The translations under genes were made by a program, and so were the position numbers. 16,395 nt of DNA from Syntrophomonas sp. (lineage in GTDB: Bacteria > Bacillota > Syntrophomonadia > Syntrophomonadales > Syntrophomonadaceae): contig JAQVXF010000008.1 of NCBI GenBank assembly GCA_028709355.1, positions 1 to 16,395 of the forward strand, in the 5' to 3' direction. Shown piece after piece: positions 1 through 7,786 of this stretch. Every line of letters starts with the position of its first letter. Position 1 is the first letter of the stretch. The notes under the pieces were generated by a model. The model was given only the letters and a program-made list of their open reading frames with translations, did not search any database and was not told the DNA's origin.

Positions 1-66
1 TCCCCTATTATGGCCCAGGTCTCGCTGTCCGGCAAGCTTGGGTGGAAGTTGGGGCTGGCCCTCCCT

Positions 67-101
67 AAAAAAAACGCTTGCCCCGATCATCAGGGCAAGC
101 G
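67..101 (-). terminator. Rho-independent terminator of the hydCBA operon
   Basis: Read on the minus strand, a perfect 9-bp GC-rich stem (CGCTTGCCC at 75-83 against GGGCAAGCG at 93-101, loop of 9) is followed directly by eight T residues (74-67). It lies about 40 bases past the hydA stop codon and should end the hydrogenase transcript. Bases 1-66 beyond it show no gene I can support. Confidence 0.93.
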
Positions 102-143
102 GTCCGGAGATTCTTCCGATGTAAGACTGTTGATCGATGTAGC

Positions 144-1868
144 CTATAGGAACCTTTTATGCTTGGCATGGTAGTGGGTGTGCAGCAGTTCATGAGATTT
201 ATGGCCCAGGGGTTCATGCAGGAAGTCTTCATAGATCTTCTTGACCTCGGCATTCTCATGTGATTTGCGTATGGGCATAGCTTCATCCTCGATGTAGATG
301 GCATCCAGGCGCTCGATGCGTTTAAAGTTGGCTTTGGTTATGGGCTGTCCGCCGCCGCCGACGCAACCGCCCGGGCAAGCCATGATCTCGATGAAATGGT
401 AGGGTGACTCACCCGCCCGGACCTGGTCCATGAGTTTGCGGGCGTGGCTCAATCCATGGGCGATGGCGACTTTCACTACTGTCCCCTTGAGGTCCACCGC
501 GGCTTCCTTGATACCTTCGAAACCACGGGCGATGGTGAAGTTGACGTCTTCCAGGGTTTCCTCCATAACAACTTCGTAAACAGTGCGCAGGGCGGCTTCC
601 ATGACCCCACCGGTAGCTCCAAAGATGACGGCCGCGCCAGTGTATTCACCCATCCAGGGGGAGAAGGGTTGGGGCGGCAGTTTGGTAAAGTCCAGGCCGC
701 TCATCCGGAATAGGCGGCCGATCTCCCGGGTGGTGAGGACGATGTCCACATCCCGGTAGCCGCTGGCGGTCATCTCCGGGCGGGCCGCCTCGTACTTCTT
801 GGCTACGCAGGGCATGATGGATACCGAGAAGATGTTCTTGGGCGCGATCCCCATCTTGTCAGCCCAGTAGGTCTTGACCAGAGACCCGAACATCTGCTGG
901 GGTGATTTACAGGTAGACAGATTGTCCAGCAGGTCAGGGTAGAAGGTCTCGCAGAAGTTAATCCAGCCAGGGCTGCAGGAGGTGAACATGGGCAGGGTGC
1001 CGCCGCTGGTCAACCGCTTCAGCAGTTCGTTGCCTTCCTCCAGGATGGTCAAGTCGGCGGTGAAGTTGGTATGCAGCACATGATCGAATCCGATCTGTTT
1101 GAGGCCGGCCACGAATACTTCCATGGGCAGGGCACCGGTGTCCATACCGATCTCCTCAGACAGGGCCAGACGCACGGCCGGGGCTATCTGGGTGACCACG
1201 ATGGTTTCCGGATCGGCAATGGCAGCCAGCAGTTTATCGATATCTTCGACTTCGCCGATAGCTCCCACCGGGCAGGCATGGATGCACTGACCGCACATGA
1301 TGCAGGGACTGTCGATCAGGTCCAAGCCCAGACTGGGTACCACCATGGCATGACTGCCGCGGCCTTCCAGTCCCAGGGCATTGACCGTCTGCACTACGGT
1401 ACAGGCTTCTATACAGCGACGGCAGAGGACGCATTTGTCCGGATCCCGGAACAGGGAGGGGGTGGAGAGGTCTTTGGGCAATCCCCGGACCTTGAGCTCA
1501 AAGGGGTTGGAACGGACGAAATACTCGGCCGCCAGACTCTGCAGTTCGCAGTTCTCATTGCGGATACAATTCAAGCAGTCCTGGGGATGATGGGACAGGA
1601 TCAGCTCCAGGATGGTTTTACGGGCTTCGATCACCTTGGGGGTCCGGGTTTTTATTACCATTCCTTCGTACACTGGCTGCGAACAGGCGGCCTGCAGAAG
1701 TCTGTTCCCTTCGACTTCACATACGCATACCCGGCAGTTGGCCTTCACCGACTGGTCAGGATGATAGCATAGGCTAGGGATACTTATACCGACATCTTTA
1801 GCCGCCTGCAGGATAGTCGAGCCATCAGGAACGGAAGCTTTGATACCGTCTATGGTAACGTTTATCAT
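144..1868 (-). CDS. hydA: NADH-dependent [FeFe]-hydrogenase catalytic subunit HydA
   Basis: Catalytic subunit that reduces protons to H2 with electrons passed from the NADH-oxidising HydB; probably cytoplasmic, as no signal peptide or membrane segment is seen. The 574-residue length and layout match Clostridium pasteurianum CpI. In order: N-terminal [2Fe-2S] domain (C34, C45, C48, C62), His-Cys [4Fe-4S] site (H94, C98, C101, C107), two [4Fe-4S] sites (C146/149/152/156 and C189/192/195/199), then the H-cluster domain with L1 TSCSPGW (296-302), L2 MPCVAKKYE (C354) and L3 with C498 and C502. L1 is odd: the usual form is TSCCPGW, and serine 299 aligns with a cysteine that ligates the H-cluster in CpI. 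The start was set at 1868, not 1889, because AAAGGAG lies 8 bases before this ATG and the protein then begins MINVTIDG, as in the family. It follows hydB by 21 bases. Confidence 0.95.
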   Translation of the reverse strand: MINVTIDGIKASVPDGSTILQAAKDVGISIPSLCYHPDQSVKANCRVCVCEVEGNRLLQAACSQPVYEGMVIKTRTPKVIEARKTILELILSHHPQDCLNCIRNENCELQSLAAEYFVRSNPFELKVRGLPKDLSTPSLFRDPDKCVLCRRCIEACTVVQTVNALGLEGRGSHAMVVPSLGLDLIDSPCIMCGQCIHACPVGAIGEVEDIDKLLAAIADPETIVVTQIAPAVRLALSEEIGMDTGALPMEVFVAGLKQIGFDHVLHTNFTADLTILEEGNELLKRLTSGGTLPMFTSCSPGWINFCETFYPDLLDNLSTCKSPQQMFGSLVKTYWADKMGIAPKNIFSVSIMPCVAKKYEAARPEMTASGYRDVDIVLTTREIGRLFRMSGLDFTKLPPQPFSPWMGEYTGAAVIFGATGGVMEAALRTVYEVVMEETLEDVNFTIARGFEGIKEAAVDLKGTVVKVAIAHGLSHARKLMDQVRAGESPYHFIEIMACPGGCVGGGGQPITKANFKRIERLDAIYIEDEAMPIRKSHENAEVKKIYEDFLHEPLGHKSHELLHTHYHAKHKRFL

Positions 1869-1889
1869 TCTTTTCACTCCTTTGCTCAC

Positions 1890-3113
1890 CTAAGCTAATT
1901 TGGCGTCATAGTCGGCGGAAAAGTGCTCGATTGCAGTCAGAACTGGGGCCGGTGCGGCCTGGCCCAACCCGCACAGGCAGGAATAGGACATCACCCGGCC
2001 CAGTTTATTGAGCAGTGCAATATCCGCGGTTTGGCCCTGACCGGCGTTGATCTTGTCCATCAGGTCATGCATACGCATGGTGCCTTCTCTACAGGGGGCG
2101 CATTTTCCACAGGATTCATGTGCAAAGAATCTAGCGATACGGGCAGTTACATCCACGATATCCCGGCTCTCATCGAGAACGAATACGGCCCCCGAGCCTA
2201 GGCTGGCGCCGATAGAGCTCATGGCATCGAACCCGATGGGGGTGTCCAGGTGGGCGGCTGGAATGAAGGCCCCTGAGGTTCCGCCGATCTGCACCGCTTT
2301 GAAGGCTTTTCCGCCGGAAATACCACCGCCGAAACCAAAGATAACCTCCTGGATGGTGGTGTCGGTGGTAACCTCAAAGAAGGTCTTGTTGACTACATCG
2401 CCGGTCAGGGTAACGATCTTGGTACCAGGATAGGTGGGGGTGCCGATACCGGCGTACCAGGCGGCGCCTTTCTCCACTATCGCCGGGATATTGGCGAATG
2501 TCTCAACATTGTTGACTATGGTGGGTTTGTACCACAAGCCGATCACCGGCGGGAAGGGCGGTTTGATGCGGGGTTCGCCCCGCTTGCCCTCAATGGATTC
2601 GATCAGAGCAGTCTCCTCACCGCAGACATAGGCACCGGCTCCCATCCGGACCTCGATCGAGAAGTCTCCCAGGACTCCCTTCTCCTTGGCTTGGGCGATG
2701 GCGGCGTTCAAGGTCTTCACCACTGAGGGATATTCACCCCTACAGTAGATGTAGCCCTGGGTGGCGCCGATGGCGTAAGCGCAGATGGCCATCCCTTCCA
2801 GCAGAGATTGGGGATCCCCTTCCATGATCAGGCGGTCTTTGTAGGTGCCGGGTTCACCCTCGTCAGCGTTGCAGATAACATACTTTTGGTCGGCCGGTGC
2901 CTGGCAGGCGAAATTCCACTTCATGCCGCAGTTGAAACCGGCTCCCCCCCGGCCTCTGAGATTGGACGCCTTGACTTCGCCGATGAGGTCCATCGGGCTC
3001 ATCCCTCGAGCTTTGTTAAGGGCGCCGTATCCACCGGCAGCAATATACTCGTCTATATTGAGTGGGTCGATCTTCCCGTAGTTACGCAATACAATGCGCA
3101 TTTCCTCGGCCAT
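1890..3113 (-). CDS. hydB: NADH-dependent hydrogenase NADH-binding subunit HydB (NuoF-like)
   Basis: NuoF-family subunit that oxidises NADH on FMN and feeds electrons to HydA. Visible motifs are GRGGAGF (54-60), NADEGEPG (82-89), the block GAGAYVCGEETAL from 158, and the C-terminal [4Fe-4S] motif CGKCAPCREG (C335, C338, C341) with the fourth ligand near C381. At 407 residues it is much shorter than HydB of bifurcating enzymes (about 600): it lacks both the N-terminal thioredoxin-like [2Fe-2S] domain and the C-terminal pair of ferredoxin-type [4Fe-4S] motifs. This reduced form is that of the ferredoxin-independent, NADH-only enzyme of Syntrophomonas wolfei. The start at 3113 follows AGGAAAGGAGG with 8 bases between; an upstream in-frame codon at 3137 has no such site. 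Middle gene of hydC-hydB-hydA. Confidence 0.94.
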   Translation of the reverse strand: MAEEMRIVLRNYGKIDPLNIDEYIAAGGYGALNKARGMSPMDLIGEVKASNLRGRGGAGFNCGMKWNFACQAPADQKYVICNADEGEPGTYKDRLIMEGDPQSLLEGMAICAYAIGATQGYIYCRGEYPSVVKTLNAAIAQAKEKGVLGDFSIEVRMGAGAYVCGEETALIESIEGKRGEPRIKPPFPPVIGLWYKPTIVNNVETFANIPAIVEKGAAWYAGIGTPTYPGTKIVTLTGDVVNKTFFEVTTDTTIQEVIFGFGGGISGGKAFKAVQIGGTSGAFIPAAHLDTPIGFDAMSSIGASLGSGAVFVLDESRDIVDVTARIARFFAHESCGKCAPCREGTMRMHDLMDKINAGQGQTADIALLNKLGRVMSYSCLCGLGQAAPAPVLTAIEHFSADYDAKLA

Positions 3114-3171
3114 TACGATATCCTCCTTTCCTGACAAATCAGGTGCTTGAATCTATTAACCAATTTACCTC

Positions 3172-3615
3172 TTACTTGCATGCCATGATGATTCCAGCCA
3201 CCCGGGCTGGAGTAACATCCAGATAAGGTGCGCCATTGATGGTGATTACGGGGGTTGCCTGGCATTGCCCTACGCACTCGGTGAATTCCAGGGTGAAAAG
3301 ACCATCGGCGGTGCTTTCCCCCATGCTGATGCCCAGCTCCTGCTCGAGTGCAGCCACCACTTCAGCCGCCCCGGCCACGTGACAAGGGGCACTTTCGCAG
3401 ATCCGGATCACATATTTGCCTCGGGGCTGGGTGGAGAACATGGAGTAAAAGGTTGCCACCCCGAAGGCCTGCGCCACGGGTTTGTCGAAAACCCGGGCCG
3501 CCTCGATGATGACTTCCTGGGGAAGATAATTCAGCTTTTCCTGGATGGCGTGAAAAGCCTCGATCATCCCTCCGGGCTTGTCTGCATACTGGGCGAGAAT
3601 CTCCTGGTAGTTCAT
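3172..3615 (-). CDS. hydC: NADH-dependent hydrogenase [2Fe-2S] subunit HydC (NuoE-like)
   Basis: NuoE-family thioredoxin-fold subunit carrying one [2Fe-2S] cluster, which partners the NuoF-like HydB. The 147-residue protein has the family's four ligands as C-x4-C (C73, C78) and C-x3-C (C114, C118), together with the typical helical N-terminus (YLPQEVI near 30-36; GVATFYSMF at 52-60). The start is the ATG at 3615, preceded by GGAGGG with 8 bases between; the in-frame TTG at 3618 is less likely. It is the first gene of the operon, 58 bases before hydB, with a leader of roughly 135 bases from the predicted promoter. With HydA and HydB it makes a complete three-subunit enzyme. Confidence 0.93.
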   Translation of the reverse strand: MNYQEILAQYADKPGGMIEAFHAIQEKLNYLPQEVIIEAARVFDKPVAQAFGVATFYSMFSTQPRGKYVIRICESAPCHVAGAAEVVAALEQELGISMGESTADGLFTLEFTECVGQCQATPVITINGAPYLDVTPARVAGIIMACK

Positions 3616-3664
3616 CAATTTATCCCTCCTTTCTTCAATAAAGATCGATGGTTTTCTGCTTCTA

Positions 3665-3695
3665 TATTTACTGCCCCGGAGCAGCTCTGTAAATA
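3665..3695 (-). repeat. Inverted repeat in the hydCBA leader
   Basis: TATTTAC (3665-3671) and GTAAATA (3689-3695) form a perfect 7-bp stem with a 17-base loop that itself can fold through TGC/GCA. It lies in the predicted untranslated leader of hydCBA, between promoter and ribosome binding site. It could be an RNA hairpin affecting stability or a second operator. Nothing in the sequence decides between these. Confidence 0.4.
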
Positions 3696-3758
3696 CGCGC
3701 TAAGCCCGCATTTATGGGGAATGAGGGGCAGAAATATAACCCAAACCAAACTAACCTA

Positions 3759-3787
3759 ATTCTATGTGAAACATGTCACATTGACAA
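3759..3787 (-). promoter_or_regulatory. Predicted promoter of hydCBA
   Basis: On the minus strand the -35 box TTGTCA (3787-3782) and the -10 box TAGAAT (3764-3759) each match the sigma-A consensus at five of six positions and are exactly 17 bases apart. Transcription would begin near 3752, about 135 bases before the hydC start. The spacer is occupied by an inverted repeat. Confidence 0.72.
3764..3781. promoter_or_regulatory. Operator-like palindrome inside the hydCBA promoter
   Basis: An 18-base element with perfect outer arms ATGTGA and TCACAT around six central bases. It fills the space between the -35 and -10 boxes of the hydCBA promoter, so a bound protein should block RNA polymerase. 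The arms fit the TGTGA-N6-TCACA pattern of Crp/Fnr proteins and also approximate the Rex operator TTGTGAA-N4-TTCACAA (three mismatches in 14). Placement in the spacer favours a repressor, and an NADH-responsive Rex would suit an NADH-oxidising hydrogenase. The regulator's identity is inference. Confidence 0.6.
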
Positions 3788-3948
3788 CTGAAATTTGGGG
3801 TGTTTGTGAGGTGCCTCTATAACCCTTAAAGCCAGTAAAATAGGGCACTGCGGGCTAGTCCCAGGAGGGCCGTGGAACGAGGCGAAACAAGTATACAAAA
3901 AACAATCCCGAGAGGGGGGATGGATCGGGTCAACCACCCTGGGTCGGC

Positions 3949-3977
3949 TTGTTAAAAATGGCAAAAGAACTTATCAT
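3949..3977 (+). promoter_or_regulatory. Candidate promoter of the flavodiiron fusion gene
   Basis: TTGTTA (3949-3954) and TATCAT (3972-3977), 17 bases apart, match the sigma-A boxes at four and five of six positions. The predicted start near 3984 would leave a leader of about 40 bases. An upstream TTGACA at 3781 has no good -10 partner. Confidence 0.45.
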
Positions 3978-4024
3978 GCTAGATAGAGGCAAGGCTGACA
4001 AATTGAGTTAAGGAGGAGGTTCAG

Positions 4025-6643
4025 ATGCAGGCTACCCAGATTTGCGACGGGGTTTTTGGGGTGGGTGTATTGGATCCCGAGCTGCGTATTTTCGACATAA
4101 TTATGACTACCGAATATGGCACCAGTTATAATGCCTACCTGATAAAGGGACGGGACAAAACAGTGTTGATCGATACGGTCAAAGCCAAATTCTTCGACGA
4201 GTATATAGCCGACTTGCAGAAGGTGGTGGATCTCAGCGAGATATCCTACCTGATCATGAATCACACCGAGCCCGACCACGCTGGCTCGGTCGAGAAGATG
4301 GTCAAGATGATGCCGGGCTTGACGGTACTGGGCAGCAATACTGCCCTCAATTTTCTGAAGGAGATCACCAACACCAAGTTCAATAGACAACCGGTAGTGC
4401 ACGGAGAGGTTATGGATTTGGGCGGTAAAACTCTGCAATTCATCGATGCCCCCTTCCTGCATTGGCCTGATTCCATCTATACCTATCTGCTCGAAGACCA
4501 GATCCTGTTCTCCTGTGATTCTTTCGGCAGTCACTTCGCCGAGCCCAAATTGTTCAACGACCTGATCGACAAGGATATTATTCCTGCTTTCGAATACTAT
4601 TTCGACAAGATAATGGGACCGTTCAAATCCTATGTAATCGAAGCCCTGGATAAGATTGAGGGACTCCCCCTGCAGATGATCTGCCCCGGCCATGGTCCGA
4701 TCTTAAGAGAGGATCCCGCTTATTATATCGGTCTTTACCGCCAATGGGCCACGCCCCCGCCTCCCGATGAAGATCCGCGCCCCCGGATAGTGATGCCCTA
4801 CTTGAGTGTGTATGGATACACTAATATGATTGCCGACGGTATCATCGAAGGTCTGCAGATGGTAGCTGACTTCAATATCGAAAAATATGACCTGGTGGAG
4901 GCAGATGTGGCCTCGGTGCTGGCCCGGATCGAGGGCGCCGATGCCATCCTGATCGGCTCCCCCACCCTGGTCGGCGACACCCTGCCGCCGGTATGGGAAT
5001 TATTGAGCCAGCTCTCTCCGGTGACCCACGGGCATCTGGTGGCAGCTGCTTTCGGGGCTTATGGATGGAGCGGCGAAGCGGTGCCCAACATCGAAGCCCG
5101 CCTGCGTATGCTCCGCATGGATGTGCTGCCGGGACTGAGGATCAACTTCAAGCCCTCCGACCGCAATCTGGAAGATGCATTTGCGTTCGGCATGGATTTC
5201 GCCAAAGCGGTCCTGCAGAAAAAGGCCCCCAAATCGGAGAAAAAATGGCGTTGCCTGGTGTGCGGTCATATATACCAAGGCGAAGAACCTCCAGCGGTCT
5301 GCCCTGCCTGCGGAGTGGGTCAGGAGAATTTCGTGGCGCAGAAGTTGGAAGACGAATACGTCAACGACAGCGATGATAGGTTCTTGATCATCGGTGGGGG
5401 GATAGCCGCCCTTGCAGCGGCGGTCGCCATCCGCCAGCGCAATCGCACCGGTCCGGTCACTATCCTGACTGAGGAAGCGGTCAAACCTTATTACCGTCCG
5501 GTGCTGCCCGAATATATGAGCGCCGACCTGCCGGCGGAGAGATTCTTTGTCTATGATGATGAATGGTACCGGCGCAAACAAGTGGAGGTCCGCGTAGCCT
5601 GCCGGGTCAGCGGGCTAGATACCAGTAAACGGCAGGTGACCCTGGCGGATGGAACCCATCTGGACTATGACCGCTTGATCCTGGCTACCGGGGCCAGCAG
5701 CCTGATCCCGGCTCTGCCGGGGGCAGACCGAGCCGGGGTGTTCTCCCTGCGGAATCAGGCGGATGCCGATGTGGTCAAGCAACACCTGCAAGCCGGGCAG
5801 CGAGCGATAGTAGTCGGCGGCGGGGTGCAGGGTGTGCAGACGGTGGAGGCCCTGGCCCGGATGGGTCTGCAAGTCTCGGTAGTGGAGGCGGGGGATCGTT
5901 TGATGGCCCAGCAGTTGGACCCGCCAGGATCGGAGCGACTGCAGCGGCTGCTGGTGGAAAACGGGATAAATATATATTTGGGACTCTCCGCGGCGGCGGT
6001 CCTGGGTGACCAGCGGGTGACCGGGATACAGCTCAGCGATGGGCAGCTAGTGGAGGCTGATATCGTTTTATTCGCGGTCGGCTTCACCCCTAATGTAGAA
6101 CTGGCCCGGGCGGCGGGTATCGAAACCGATGACGGGATAGTAGTAGACGAGTCCATGCGCACTGGTGCCAGCGATGTGTTTGCCGCCGGCGACGTGGTCA
6201 GGCTGGGGGAACGCCCGGTGGGATCATGGGCGGTGGCCCTGGAGATGGGCCGGGTAGCCGGGGCTAATGCGGCCGGCGATTGGCTGGAATACTCGCCCCC
6301 TCTGGTTGCCAAACTGGTCAAAGTCATCGGGAAGGAGATCTTCTCCATCGGTGAGGTCAACCTGCCCCCGGAGGAGTGCCGGGTCACGGAGGTGTGGGAC
6401 CCGCAGGAGAACTACTATAAGAAGAGTTTTGTCCGGGACGGGATCCTGGTGGGGGTTATCATGATGGCGCCCAAGGTGGATACCCGGGATGCTATGCAGA
6501 ACATGGGCCGGGACGCCAGCGGGTCCTTGCGCAGCAACAAGTGGAGATGCCGGGTGTGCGGGTATGTCCATGAGGGTCTGGAGCCCCCTGATGAATGCCC
6601 GGCTTGCGGAGCCCCAAAGGAAATGTTCGACCCGGTGTTGTAG
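4025..6643 (+). CDS. Flavodiiron protein fused to rubredoxin, NADH:rubredoxin oxidoreductase and a second rubredoxin
   Basis: A one-chain NADH-driven O2 and/or NO reductase. Residues 1-250 are the metallo-beta-lactamase-like diiron domain with all ligands visible: H80, E82, D84, H85 (HTEPDH), H146 (HWPDS), D165 and H223. A flavodoxin domain (about 254-400) binds FMN. A short-spacer rubredoxin (C410, C413, C426, C429) follows, then an FAD/NADH oxidoreductase domain (450-815) with GGGIAA near 457, a second Rossmann motif GGGVQG near 598 and an FAD-binding AAGD at 720-723. A second short-spacer rubredoxin ends the chain (C842, C845, C858, C861). Electrons should run NADH to FAD to rubredoxin to FMN to diiron. 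Core-Rd-NROR fusions are known in clostridia as multidomain NADH:O2 oxidoreductases; the extra C-terminal rubredoxin is the unusual part. The start follows AGGAGGAGG. It is divergent from hydCBA. Whether O2 or NO is the true substrate cannot be read from sequence. Confidence 0.93.
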   Translation: MQATQICDGVFGVGVLDPELRIFDIIMTTEYGTSYNAYLIKGRDKTVLIDTVKAKFFDEYIADLQKVVDLSEISYLIMNHTEPDHAGSVEKMVKMMPGLTVLGSNTALNFLKEITNTKFNRQPVVHGEVMDLGGKTLQFIDAPFLHWPDSIYTYLLEDQILFSCDSFGSHFAEPKLFNDLIDKDIIPAFEYYFDKIMGPFKSYVIEALDKIEGLPLQMICPGHGPILREDPAYYIGLYRQWATPPPPDEDPRPRIVMPYLSVYGYTNMIADGIIEGLQMVADFNIEKYDLVEADVASVLARIEGADAILIGSPTLVGDTLPPVWELLSQLSPVTHGHLVAAAFGAYGWSGEAVPNIEARLRMLRMDVLPGLRINFKPSDRNLEDAFAFGMDFAKAVLQKKAPKSEKKWRCLVCGHIYQGEEPPAVCPACGVGQENFVAQKLEDEYVNDSDDRFLIIGGGIAALAAAVAIRQRNRTGPVTILTEEAVKPYYRPVLPEYMSADLPAERFFVYDDEWYRRKQVEVRVACRVSGLDTSKRQVTLADGTHLDYDRLILATGASSLIPALPGADRAGVFSLRNQADADVVKQHLQAGQRAIVVGGGVQGVQTVEALARMGLQVSVVEAGDRLMAQQLDPPGSERLQRLLVENGINIYLGLSAAAVLGDQRVTGIQLSDGQLVEADIVLFAVGFTPNVELARAAGIETDDGIVVDESMRTGASDVFAAGDVVRLGERPVGSWAVALEMGRVAGANAAGDWLEYSPPLVAKLVKVIGKEIFSIGEVNLPPEECRVTEVWDPQENYYKKSFVRDGILVGVIMMAPKVDTRDAMQNMGRDASGSLRSNKWRCRVCGYVHEGLEPPDECPACGAPKEMFDPVL

Positions 6644-6748
6644 CAAGGCAGTGATACGGTGAATACTATCGCAGGTGCGAGGGGGGCGGAGCGCGGTCAA
6701 GCGGGGATTATGAAACCGCTGGGTCACCGCCGGGGATAGCGGCGCGCG

Positions 6749-6771
6749 CATACGCACTACTCATACGCACT
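6749..6771. repeat. Short tandem-like direct repeat
   Basis: CATACGCACT occurs at 6749-6758 and again at 6762-6771, separated by three bases, in the 185-base gap before the rhomboid gene. The gap holds no clear terminator or promoter. The repeat could be a protein-binding site or chance. Confidence 0.35.
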
Positions 6772-6828
6772 TCGAGCCTGCCTGCCGAGAGAGCCTAATC
6801 GGCTAAATTACGGAGTGGAGCGGATAAT

Positions 6829-7518
6829 ATGATACCTTTGCGGGACAGCGCCCATAGTGCCAACTTCCCCATCGTCACTGTCATTATCATCATTTTGAAC
6901 AGTCTGATATTCCTCTACGAGGTCTCCCTGGGGGAAGCGGGCATGAGCGAGCTGGTCTATATCTTCGGCCTGGTACCCATCTATTATAGTGACTACCATG
7001 TGCCTTTCATGGGCTACCTGCCCTTCATCAGTTCTACTTTTCTGCATGGCAGCTGGATGCATCTGATCGGTAATATGTGGATATTGTGGCTGTTCGGAGA
7101 CAATGTGGAGGACAAGATGGGCAAACGCCGCTACCTGCTCTTCTACCTGCTCTGCGGATTGTTGGCCAGTATCACCCATTTCCTGCTCAACCTGAATTCC
7201 GAGATACCGGTAGTGGGGGCTTCTGGCGCGGTAGCGGGGGTGATGGGGGCTTATTTCCTGATGTTCAGGAAGGCCTCGGTACTGACCTTCATCCCACCTT
7301 TTTTCCTTATCAGTCTGCCGGCCTGGATTTTCCTGGGATTTTGGGCTCTGACCCAGGTATATGGCGGGGCCTCCGGACTTTTGTCGACCGGGGCGGAGCA
7401 GTCGATAGCATTTTGGGCTCACATTGGCGGCTTCGGGGCGGGGATGATCCTCTATCGCTGGTTCTTGAAAGGGGGCTACCCGGTCCAGCCGGGCGGTCCA
7501 CAGTTACCGGCCGCTTAG
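6829..7518 (+). CDS. Rhomboid-family intramembrane serine protease
   Basis: An integral membrane protein of 229 residues with about six hydrophobic segments. It shows the rhomboid signature: HGSWMHLIGN (H73, H78, N82) in the second segment, the catalytic serine S132 in GASGAVAGVMG, and the catalytic histidine H198 in AHIGGFGAG. Rhomboids cut transmembrane substrates with this Ser-His dyad inside the membrane. A hydrophilic loop between the first two segments and a short polar C-terminal tail are typical of bacterial forms. The ATG at 6829 has GGAG with 8 bases between. No adjacent gene indicates its substrate. It lies 185 bases after the flavodiiron gene, with no obvious terminator between, so co-transcription is possible but unproven. 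Confidence 0.93.
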   Translation: MIPLRDSAHSANFPIVTVIIIILNSLIFLYEVSLGEAGMSELVYIFGLVPIYYSDYHVPFMGYLPFISSTFLHGSWMHLIGNMWILWLFGDNVEDKMGKRRYLLFYLLCGLLASITHFLLNLNSEIPVVGASGAVAGVMGAYFLMFRKASVLTFIPPFFLISLPAWIFLGFWALTQVYGGASGLLSTGAEQSIAFWAHIGGFGAGMILYRWFLKGGYPVQPGGPQLPAA

Positions 7519-7786
7519 CGGGCCGTGTCATTCCAGGCTGCCGGTTCTGATGGTAGTAGGAGCTGGCGGATGATGCTGGTGATGATCCTATGACGACTGG
7601 CCATGATGTCGGTCCTGCGATTCCCTGGCCGCCATCCTTGATTGATTGGTGGTCACCAGGTATCGGTTTGGCGGTGCCCCGGCAAAATGGAATTTGGCAC
7701 GGATATCGTCAAGCAGGAAGTTATGATCGGGACAGATCAGGGTGGGGGAGAGACCAGCAGGAACCGGGATTTGACCAAGGTAAGAG

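Larger units (their letters stand above)
3616..4024. other. Divergent control region between hydCBA and the flavodiiron gene
   Basis: About 410 bases with no convincing gene. From left to right it holds the hydC ribosome binding site, a hairpin in the hydCBA leader (3665-3695), the hydCBA promoter with its internal operator-like palindrome (3759-3787), and a weaker promoter candidate for the rightward gene (3949-3977). The part from 3790 to 3945 has short self-complementary stretches but no riboswitch pattern that I recognise. Confidence 0.6.

Noticed and set aside
1071..1772. Long open frame of 233 codons on the plus strand
   Set aside because: It lies wholly opposite hydA, a certain gene, and its translation has no recognisable features. 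It is an antisense shadow.
144..3618. Electron-bifurcating HydABC
   Set aside because: HydB lacks the extra ferredoxin-type and N-terminal [2Fe-2S] domains expected of bifurcating enzymes.
3776..3964. 62-codon minus-strand frame in the divergent region
   Set aside because: It overlaps the hydCBA promoter, has no ribosome binding site and its composition is not protein-like.
3790..4020. Possible riboswitch in the flavodiiron gene leader
   Set aside because: I compared it by eye with c-di-GMP, FMN, cobalamin, glycine and similar patterns and found no match to conserved cores. The predicted promoter would also leave only about 40 bases of leader.
7550..7570. TAG-TAG-GAG cluster as a TRAP binding site
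   Set aside because: Only three triplets with no spacers; TRAP needs about eleven triplets spaced by two or three bases.
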